DNA of 64,000 nt from Variovorax paradoxus (GTDB lineage: Bacteria; Pseudomonadota; Gammaproteobacteria; Burkholderiales; Burkholderiaceae_C), in the NCBI RefSeq assembly GCF_029919115.1, contig NZ_CP123990.1, positions 2,604,001 to 2,668,000 of the forward strand. Direction: 5' to 3'. Positions 57,701 to 64,000 of the stretch are shown here, in pieces. Under the pieces are notes generated by a model, which saw nothing but the letters and a program-made list of their open reading frames with translations, did no database searches and was not told where the DNA came from. Position numbers and translations under genes: made by a program. How positions within the stretch are numbered: position 1 is the first letter of the stretch; each line of letters begins with the position of its first letter.

Positions 57701-59956
57701 TCAGGGCGCGGGAACCGTCCGCGCGGCCGTCAGCACCGAGGCAGTTCGCCGTGCCGCGCGCAACACCGCGTCGAGGTGGCTCCGATCGCGCACGGCAATC
57801 ACAAAGCGCAGGTCGGTCGAATCCTGCGGCGTTTCATCGGCCATTTCGACGTGCGTGATGTCTGCCTCGGCATCGGCCAGCGTTGCGGCCACCCGTGCGA
57901 GCACGCCCTTGTCGTTGCGCACGGTAATTACCACGCCGGTTTCGAAAGCACGGGTGGGCTCGTCGGCCCATTCGACCGCGAAGAAGCGCTCGCTGTCCTT
58001 GTGGCGCAGGCGTTGGCCCACGCCGCAGCTTTCGGTGTGCACCACCAGGCCTTCGCCATGCCCCAGGTAACCGACGATCTCATCGCCCGGAATTGGCCGA
58101 CAGCACAGCGCAAAGCGAACGGAAGAGTTCTCGCTGCCGTCCAGGGTCACGGCGCCCTGCGAAATGGTTTCGTGCGAAATGAAGCGCTCGCGGCTCAGCA
58201 GCAGCGCATCCGGCCGCTCGCCCAGTTCGGAGAGCATCGCCACGAGCCGCTTGGCGACGATGCTGGCAATTCGCTTGCCCAGGCCGATGTCGGTCAGCAG
58301 CTCGGCGCGGGTGCGGTTGCCGGTGAAGCGCAGCAACTTTTCCCACAGCGCCTGATGCTCGGCATCGTCGGCCGGCAGCTTGCTCAGCCCTTCGGCGCGC
58401 AGCGCCTGCGCCAGCAGCTTTTCGCCCAGCCCTTCGGATTCGGCGTGCGCCAGCGTCTTCAAATAGTGGCGGATCTTGGAGCGCGCGCGCCCGGTTCGCA
58501 CAAAGCCGAGCCAGGCCGGATTGGGCGTTGATACGGGCGCGGTAATCACCTCGACCACGTCGCCGTTCTTCAGCTCGGTGCGCAGCGGCACCTGGTCGCC
58601 GTTGATGCGCGCGGCGGAGGTGTGGTCGCCGATGTTGCTGTGAATGGCGTAGGCAAAGTCGACCACCGTGGCGCCGCGCGGCAGCGCCAGAATCTGGCTC
58701 TTGGGCGTGAACACGTAGACCGCATCGGGAAACAGGTCGACCTTGACGTGGTCCCAGAACTCGGCCGCGTCGCGGGTTTCGTCCTGGATGTCGAGCAGCG
58801 ACTGCAGCCACTTGGTGCCCAGCCGGTCGTTGCTGGCCGCATTGGGTTCGGCGGCCTTGTACAGCCAATGCGCCGCCACGCCCGATTCGGCCACCACGTG
58901 CATGGCCTCGGTGCGCAGCTGAAACTCCACGTTCACACCCGCCGGGCCCACCAGCGTGGTGTGCAGCGACTGGTAGCCGTTGAGCTTGGCAATGGCGATG
59001 TGGTCCTTGAACTTGCCCGGCAGCGGCTTGTACATCTGGTGCAGGATGCCCAAGCCCGTGTAGCAGGCAATCACGTTCGGCACGATCAGCCGAAAACCGT
59101 AGATGTCGGTCACCTGGGCAAAGCTCAGGTGCTTTTCTTCCATCTTGCGGTAGATGGAATAGAGCGTTTTTTCGCGGCCCGCAATCCGCAGCGTCATGCC
59201 GGCGGCCGAGAAGGCCGTTTCGACCTCTTTCTGCACTTTCTGGATCAGGTCGCGCCGTCGGCCCCGCGCCTTGGCCACCGCCTTGGACAACGTGGCGTAG
59301 CGCCAAGGCTTCATGTGGCGGAACGACAGCTCCTGCAGCTCCCGATACGTCTGGTTCAGGCCAAGCCGGTGCGCGATGGGCGCATAGATCTCGAGCGTTT
59401 CGCGCGAGATGCGGGCCCATTTTTCGCGCGGCGCATCGTCCAGCGTGCGCATGTTGTGCGTGCGGTCGGCCAGCTTCACCAGAATGACGCGCACGTCGCG
59501 CGCCATGGCCAGCAGCATCTTGCGGAACGATTCGGCCTGGTTTTCTTCGCGCGTGTTGAACTGCAGCTTGTCCAGTTTGGTGAGCCCGTCGACCAGTTCG
59601 GCAACCGGGGCACCGAAGCGTTCGATCAACTCCGGCTTGGTGACACCGCAGTCTTCGATGGCGTCGTGCAGCAGGGCGGCCATCAGGGCCTGCGCGTCGA
59701 GCTTCCATTCGGCGCATTGCGCCGCCACGGCAATCGGGTGCGTAATGTAGGGCTCGCCGCTGTTGCGCAGCTGGCCCAGGTGGGCCTCGTCGGCAAAGCG
59801 GTAGGCGCGGCGGACCAGCTCGGTGTCTTCAGGGCTCAGGTAATCGAGCCTGGCCGTCAGCGCGGCAAAGCTTGCGGCGGCCGCATTCAGCGCCGCCGGG
59901 CTCGGCTTTGGCGTGCCCGAAGGGGCATGGGACTGATGTTTGGCAACCGCGCTCAT
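57701..59956 (-). CDS. spoT: (p)ppGpp synthetase/hydrolase, RelA/SpoT family
   Basis: A 751-aa stringent-response enzyme. The hydrolase HD domain is intact: His97-Asp98 (ALLHDAIEDCG) and Glu101-Asp102. The synthetase domain has REKTLYSIYRKMEEKHL and DIYGFRLIV (about 255-330). TGS (AYAIHSNIGDHTSAARING), helical and C-terminal ACT domains follow (VVITVRNDKGVLARVAATLADAEADI). The intact HD site and the neighbourhood rpoZ-gmk indicate SpoT rather than RelA. ATG 59956 is preferred (MSAVAKHQSH). A terminator separates it from rpoZ. Confidence 0.95.
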   Translation of the reverse strand: MSAVAKHQSHAPSGTPKPSPAALNAAAASFAALTARLDYLSPEDTELVRRAYRFADEAHLGQLRNSGEPYITHPIAVAAQCAEWKLDAQALMAALLHDAIEDCGVTKPELIERFGAPVAELVDGLTKLDKLQFNTREENQAESFRKMLLAMARDVRVILVKLADRTHNMRTLDDAPREKWARISRETLEIYAPIAHRLGLNQTYRELQELSFRHMKPWRYATLSKAVAKARGRRRDLIQKVQKEVETAFSAAGMTLRIAGREKTLYSIYRKMEEKHLSFAQVTDIYGFRLIVPNVIACYTGLGILHQMYKPLPGKFKDHIAIAKLNGYQSLHTTLVGPAGVNVEFQLRTEAMHVVAESGVAAHWLYKAAEPNAASNDRLGTKWLQSLLDIQDETRDAAEFWDHVKVDLFPDAVYVFTPKSQILALPRGATVVDFAYAIHSNIGDHTSAARINGDQVPLRTELKNGDVVEVITAPVSTPNPAWLGFVRTGRARSKIRHYLKTLAHAESEGLGEKLLAQALRAEGLSKLPADDAEHQALWEKLLRFTGNRTRAELLTDIGLGKRIASIVAKRLVAMLSELGERPDALLLSRERFISHETISQGAVTLDGSENSSVRFALCCRPIPGDEIVGYLGHGEGLVVHTESCGVGQRLRHKDSERFFAVEWADEPTRAFETGVVITVRNDKGVLARVAATLADAEADITHVEMADETPQDSTDLRFVIAVRDRSHLDAVLRAARRTASVLTAARTVPAP

Positions 59957-60000
59957 AACTACCACTTTAGCGTGGCTGCTGTATGGCCGCGTCCAGACGT

Positions 60001-60024
60001 AAAAAAAGCACCGCTTTGCGGTGC
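60001..60024 (-). terminator. Rho-independent terminator after rpoZ
   Basis: Stem GCACCGC (60008-60014) / GCGGTGC (60018-60024), loop of 3, followed on the minus strand by seven T (60007-60001). It lies 26 bp after the rpoZ stop and before spoT, so spoT needs read-through or a promoter within the remaining 44 bp. Confidence 0.88.
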
Positions 60025-60049
60025 CTTTTCGTTGCAGGGCTGCGTCAGA

Positions 60050-60253
60050 TCAGCCCGGCACCTTCTTGAGCATTTCAATGCCGATCTTGCCTTCGGCAAT
60101 TTCGCGCAGGGCAGTGACGGCGGGCTTGTTCTTGCTCTCGATCTTGGGCGCATGGCCTTGGCTCAGCATGCGCGCACGGTAGGTGGCGGCCAGAACCAGC
60201 TGGAAGCGGTTGGGGATCTGAAGCAGACAATCTTCGACGGTGATGCGGGCCAT
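60050..60253 (-). CDS. rpoZ: RNA polymerase omega subunit
   Basis: A 67-aa protein, normal for omega. [30 protein letters not shown] carries the conserved N-terminal helices that latch the beta-prime subunit. It is downstream of gmk (32-bp gap) on the same strand. Confidence 0.97.
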   Translation of the reverse strand: MARITVEDCLLQIPNRFQLVLAATYRARMLSQGHAPKIESKNKPAVTALREIAEGKIGIEMLKKVPG

Positions 60254-60285
60254 GATCAGAATCTTTCGGTCGGTGAGCGGGAAAA

Positions 60286-60918
60286 TCAGGGGATGTTCAG
60301 TGCGGCAAATGTGTCGGCACGTGCGCGGCGTTGTGCAGAGTACCGAAGCCGCTGAGCGTGGACGATCGCCTTGAGATCGAAAAGCGCGCGCTCAAATAAC
60401 TCGTTGATTATAACGAAGTCGAATTCCCCCGCCCGGGCCATCTCTTCGGCGGCATTCTTGAGCCGCAGCTCGATGACGGCGGCGCTGTCTTCGCCGCGCC
60501 GTTCCAGCCGGGAGCGCAGTTCTTCCCAGCTTGGCGGCAGGATGAAAATCATGACCGCGTTGGCAAAGGTCTTGCGGATCTGGATCGCGCCCTGAAAGTC
60601 GATTTCCAGAATGACGTCCGCCCCCTGGGCAATCCGCTCTTCAATGGCCTTTTTCGAGGTGCCGTACCGGTGCCCGTGCACATGGGCCCACTCCACAAAG
60701 CCGTCTGCGGCAATCATGGCGTCGAACTCCGACGGCGACGTAAAAAAGTACTCCCGGCCGTGCTTTTCTTGCCCGCGCGGTGGCCGCGTGGTGTGCGAAA
60801 CCGAGGGCTGAACGGCCGTGTCCAGCTCCATGAGCGCTTTGACCAGGCTCGATTTGCCGGCACCGCTGGGTGCCGCCACCACAAAAATGTTGCCCGGATA
60901 GTCCATTCGCTCGCTCAT
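60286..60918 (-). CDS. gmk: Guanylate kinase
   Basis: A 210-aa kinase converting GMP to GDP. P-loop APSGAGKS is at residues 16-23, the GMP-binding segment is [20 protein letters not shown], and [17 protein letters not shown] follows. The ATG at 60918 overlaps the YicC stop by 4 bp. Confidence 0.97.
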   Translation of the reverse strand: MSERMDYPGNIFVVAAPSGAGKSSLVKALMELDTAVQPSVSHTTRPPRGQEKHGREYFFTSPSEFDAMIAADGFVEWAHVHGHRYGTSKKAIEERIAQGADVILEIDFQGAIQIRKTFANAVMIFILPPSWEELRSRLERRGEDSAAVIELRLKNAAEEMARAGEFDFVIINELFERALFDLKAIVHAQRLRYSAQRRARADTFAALNIP

Positions 60919-61829
60919 TCGATGTTTTGTACCTGTTCGCGCATCTGCTCGATCAGCACCTTCATGTCCACGCCAATGCGGGTGAGCTCCAGCGCTGCGG
61001 ACTTGGAGCCCAGTGTATTGGCCTCGCGGTGCAGTTCCTGAATCAAGAAGTCCAGCCGCTTGCCGATTTCGCCGCCCTTCTTGAGCAGCCGCTCGATCTC
61101 GTCCAGGTGCGAATTGAGGCGCGTGAGCTCTTCCGCCACGTCGATGCGAATCGCAAAAGCCGTGGCCTCGTTCAGCGCCCGGTCTTGCGCCGCTTCGGGC
61201 AGGGTGCCGCCCGTCAAGCCCATGGCCTCTTGCCAACGCTCCAGGAAGCGCGCGCGCTGCTGCTCGACCAGTTGCGGAATCAGCGGGCCGGCCTGTTCGA
61301 CCAGCGTACGCAGCTGGACCAGATGGGCTTCCAGCATCTTGGCCAGCCGCGCGCCTTCGCGCTGGCGGGCGGACATGAGCGCGTCCAGCGCCTTGCCGGC
61401 CACGTCGAGCAGGTCGCTGCCCCAGTCGCCGCGGGTGGTGCCGTCGCCGCCGGCCAGCCGCAATACGTCGGCCACGCTCAGTTCGCGGGCGCCCGGCAGC
61501 CAGGCCTTGATGCCGTCTTGCACGCCGTTCAGCCGCTGCAGCAGCTTGACCGAGGGCTCGGCAATGCCGCCCTGGGCCGTGTTTTCGATGGCGGCCCGCA
61601 CTTCGACCTTGCCGCGCTTCAGCTTGCCCGTAAGCAGCTCGCGCAGCGCGGTTTCATGCTGGCGCAGTTCTTCCGGCAGTTTGAAGGTGAGGTCGAGAAA
61701 GCGGCTGTTGACCGAGCGTATTTCGACCCCGAGCCGGCCTGCGGCGGTAGGCCGTGCTTCGGCTTCGGAGTGGCTGCCAACGGGGCCGTTCTGGCCACTG
61801 GCATAGCCGGTCATGCTGTAAACTGGCAT
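60915..61829 (-). CDS. yicC: YicC family endoribonuclease
   Basis: A 304-aa protein with the YicC N-terminal domain (MTGYASG, then [24 protein letters not shown]) and C-terminal DUF1732 domain ([49 protein letters not shown]). YicC of E. coli is an RNase that cleaves the small RNA RyhB. A Ser/Glu-rich insert (residues about 14-30) between the first strands is longer than usual. It is coupled to gmk. Confidence 0.94.
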   Translation of the reverse strand: MPVYSMTGYASGQNGPVGSHSEAEARPTAAGRLGVEIRSVNSRFLDLTFKLPEELRQHETALRELLTGKLKRGKVEVRAAIENTAQGGIAEPSVKLLQRLNGVQDGIKAWLPGARELSVADVLRLAGGDGTTRGDWGSDLLDVAGKALDALMSARQREGARLAKMLEAHLVQLRTLVEQAGPLIPQLVEQQRARFLERWQEAMGLTGGTLPEAAQDRALNEATAFAIRIDVAEELTRLNSHLDEIERLLKKGGEIGKRLDFLIQELHREANTLGSKSAALELTRIGVDMKVLIEQMREQVQNIE

Positions 61830-61920
61830 TGCGCCTCACTGTGGTTTTTGCTGTATGCACCGAGGCGTCGGCATGGCGTTCGCTTGCCGCACCATCGCCT
61901 TCGGGCGAAACTCCCGGATT

Positions 61921-62928
61921 ATGTCAAAGGTCAAGCCTTCGCCCCTGCTGCCCGATACGGTCATTGGCGGTTACCGCATCGTTCGCCGGCTTTCAGCAGG
62001 CGGGTTTGGCGTCGTCTATCTCGCCATCGACCCCAGCGGACAGCAGGTTGCCATCAAGGAATACCTGCCTTCCTCGCTGGCAACCCGCGGTCCCGGCGAG
62101 CTCACGCCCGAGGTCGCGCCCGAAAAGCTCTCCCTCTACCGGCTCGGCCTGAAGAGCTTTTTCGAAGAAGGCCGCTCGCTCGCGCAAATCTCGCATGCCT
62201 CGGTGGTCAGCGTTCTCAACTTCTTTAGAGAGAACGAAACCGTCTACATGGTCATGAACTACCTGGAGGGTGCCACCCTGCAGGACTTTGTGGTGACCGC
62301 GCGCGACCTGAAACGGCCCAAGGTCTTCCGCGAATCGACCATCCGGTCGCTCTTCGATGAAATTCTGCGCGGCCTTCGCATCGTGCACCAGTACAAGATG
62401 CTCCACCTGGACATCAAGCCCGCCAACATCTTTGTTACCGACGAAGACCGCGCCGTGCTGATCGACTTTGGTGCCGCGCGCGAAGTGCTCAGCAAAGAGG
62501 GCATCTTCATCCGCCCCATGTACACCCCCGGCTTTGCCGCCCCCGAGATGTACCGGCGCGACTCGTCCATGGGCCCCTGGACCGACATCTACGCCATTGG
62601 CGCCTGCATCTACGCCTGCATGCAGGGCTACCCGCCCAACGACGCGCCGCGCCGCATCGAGAAAGACCGGCTCAGCCTGTCGCTGTCGCGCCTGCGCGGC
62701 GTGTACTCCGACAACCTCATCGAAGTGGTTGAATGGTGCATGTCGCTCGACCCGCTTTCCCGCCCGCAGTCCGTCTTTGCGCTGCAAAAAGAACTCAGCC
62801 GCGAAGGCGAGCGGCGCTACACCAAGCTCACCGTGGGCGAGAAGGTGCGGCTTTCATTCGACAACATCCGCTCCTTCGACAAGAAGGCCCTGCCCAGGGC
62901 CGCGGCACCTACCACCCGTCCGGCATGA
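61921..62928 (+). CDS. Serine/threonine protein kinase
   Basis: A 335-aa Hanks-type kinase without membrane or sensor domains. It has the Gly loop LSAGGFGVVY (residues 25-34), VAIKEYL Lys, catalytic loop LHLDIKPANIF (HRD is HLD), DFGAA metal motif and activation-loop end PGFAAPEMYRR. The C-terminal 40 residues are basic. The start is ATG 61921 (MSKVKPSPLLPD). It overlaps the PP2C gene by 4 bp, so kinase and phosphatase are made together. Absence of the Arg before the catalytic Asp suggests it need not be activated by loop phosphorylation. Confidence 0.93.
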   Translation: MSKVKPSPLLPDTVIGGYRIVRRLSAGGFGVVYLAIDPSGQQVAIKEYLPSSLATRGPGELTPEVAPEKLSLYRLGLKSFFEEGRSLAQISHASVVSVLNFFRENETVYMVMNYLEGATLQDFVVTARDLKRPKVFRESTIRSLFDEILRGLRIVHQYKMLHLDIKPANIFVTDEDRAVLIDFGAAREVLSKEGIFIRPMYTPGFAAPEMYRRDSSMGPWTDIYAIGACIYACMQGYPPNDAPRRIEKDRLSLSLSRLRGVYSDNLIEVVEWCMSLDPLSRPQSVFALQKELSREGERRYTKLTVGEKVRLSFDNIRSFDKKALPRAAAPTTRPA

Positions 62929-63830
62929 AATTCTCGGTATTCCAGGTCAGCCGCAAAGGCGGCCGCCTCAAGAACGAAGACCGCATGGGCTATTGCTACA
63001 CGCGGGAGTCCGGCCTGTTTGTGCTGGCTGACGGCATGGGCGGCCACCCCGAGGGCGAGGTTGCGGCCCAGCTCGCATTGCAGACCATTGCGGCGCTTTA
63101 CCAGCGCGAAGCCCGCCCAACCGTCAAGGACGTGAAGGCCTTCCTGGCGGAATCGGCCATGGCGGCGCACCAGCAGATCATGCGCTACGCCAGCAACAAG
63201 GCCATGCTCGACACGCCTCGCACCACCGTGGTTGCCGCCCTGCTGCAGGGCACCACCGCCACCTGGATGCATTGCGGCGACTCGCGCCTTTATGTGGTGC
63301 GCGACGGCCGCCTGCTCACCCGCACGCGCGACCATTCGCATGCCGAGCGCCCGCGCCCCCACGGCTCCGACATGCCCGTCAACCGCAACCTGCTGCTCAC
63401 CTGCCTGGGCTCGCCGACCACGCCGCTGTTCGATATTTCTGCCCCGCTGCAACTGCAGCGCGGCGACCGCATCATGCTGTGCTCCGACGGTGTGTGGGGC
63501 GTGCTCGACGACGCCGTCATCGTGCACACCCTGTCTTCCGACAAGCCCGTGTCCGATGCCGCGCCAGACCTGGCTGAAATGGCGCTTCGCAAGGGCGGCG
63601 CCCACAGCGACAACGTGACGCTCATTGCGCTCGAATGGGAAATGTCCGACTCCACGCGTGAAGACCGCGGCGTTTCGACCGAAACCATCGACGACGGCGT
63701 GTTTGCCTCCACCATCCAGGCCGGCATGCCCTCCGACGGCGAGATCGACGACATGGACGAAGACGCCATCGAGCGCTCCATTGCCGAAATCAACGAAGCC
63801 ATTCGCCGTTCTGCAGCCAAGAAAATTTGA
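62925..63830 (+). CDS. PP2C-family serine/threonine phosphatase
   Basis: A 301-aa metal-dependent phosphatase. The motifs are [10 protein letters not shown] (residues 14-23), [17 protein letters not shown] with the metal Asp, [29 protein letters not shown] and [11 protein letters not shown]. An acidic C-terminal tail of about 60 residues ([15 protein letters not shown]) follows the domain. It presumably reverses the action of the coupled kinase. Confidence 0.94.
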   Translation: MKFSVFQVSRKGGRLKNEDRMGYCYTRESGLFVLADGMGGHPEGEVAAQLALQTIAALYQREARPTVKDVKAFLAESAMAAHQQIMRYASNKAMLDTPRTTVVAALLQGTTATWMHCGDSRLYVVRDGRLLTRTRDHSHAERPRPHGSDMPVNRNLLLTCLGSPTTPLFDISAPLQLQRGDRIMLCSDGVWGVLDDAVIVHTLSSDKPVSDAAPDLAEMALRKGGAHSDNVTLIALEWEMSDSTREDRGVSTETIDDGVFASTIQAGMPSDGEIDDMDEDAIERSIAEINEAIRRSAAKKI

Positions 63831-63892
63831 TTCCACGGCTGCTTCGGCTTGCGGAGCTGCCTCCGCTTTTGTTTCTTACATACCTCAAAAAA

Positions 63893-64000
63893 ATGACTGC
63901 TTTCACACGAAGCGGCGGCCGTGCCGCCGACCAGCTGCGCCCCGTTCGCATGACCCGCGGCTTCACCATTCATGCTGAAGGCTCGGTGCTCATCGAATTC
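63893..64000 (+). CDS. rph: Ribonuclease PH, N-terminal fragment
   Basis: The first 36 codons of a phosphorolytic tRNA 3'-exonuclease: [29 protein letters not shown] is the standard Rph start. The gene runs off the right edge. It begins 62 bp after the PP2C stop on the same strand. Confidence 0.92.
   Translation, partial: MTAFTRSGGRAADQLRPVRMTRGFTIHAEGSVLIEF

Overview
The window is gene-dense, GC-rich chromosomal DNA of a betaproteobacterium. Its gene content and order fit Burkholderiales, family Comamonadaceae, and look most like Variovorax. This placement is inferred from the translated proteins and from blocks such as tRNA-Leu next to tig, TPR protein-lolB-ispE-tRNA-Gln-prs-rplY-pth, nadK-recN-rapZ and yicC-gmk-rpoZ-spoT. 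No transposase, integrase, phage gene, rRNA or CRISPR array is visible.

Layout. 1-5343: 5' part of tig, a tRNA-Leu, a cluster of palindromes with a 67-bp tandem duplication, then a two-gene RND efflux operon with a TetR-type operator but no regulator gene beside it. 5374-11017: kup, then the squalene genes hpnC-hpnD-hpnE, coupled to an unknown 100-aa gene, and a NIPSNAP protein. 11027-12808: HAD hydrolase and hemH, divergent. 12836-21112 (minus strand): an unusual gene set of a Liv-type substrate-binding protein, a secreted short-chain polyhydroxyalkanoate depolymerase, LivG, LivF, LivH and LivM, an alpha/beta hydrolase and a DUF1993 protein. It is headed by a near-consensus sigma-54 promoter and two tandem 15-bp dyads. 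21243-26560: an HscC-type Hsp70, a membrane J-like protein, and a PAS/AAA+/Fis sigma-54 activator that could regulate the preceding operon.

26679-33331: a CecR-like TetR regulator with its own operator, then outer-membrane factor, adaptor and RND pump, all overlapping by 4 bp. 33378-33531: a nested palindrome between convergent genes. 33541-40307: a peptide/nickel-type ABC importer (B, C, D, F, then the binding protein) ending in a coupled amidase. 40370-47224: ferredoxin, a small exported protein, then pth, rplY, prs, tRNA-Gln, ispE, lolB and a TPR protein.

47296-55766: mutM, a dynamin-like GTPase, mutY, rapZ, recN, nadK and hrcA. 55799-57674: two tRNAs with a strong terminator, two orphan hypothetical genes and greB. 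57701-64000: spoT, rpoZ, gmk, yicC, then an overlapping Ser/Thr kinase-PP2C phosphatase pair and the start of rph.

The most interesting unit is the 12.8-21.1 kb operon. Read as a pathway, a secreted depolymerase cuts extracellular polyhydroxybutyrate, a dedicated ABC importer takes up the hydroxyacid or short oligomers, and a cytoplasmic hydrolase finishes hydrolysis, all under a sigma-54 activator. The genes and promoter motif are seen directly; the substrate and the regulator link are inference.
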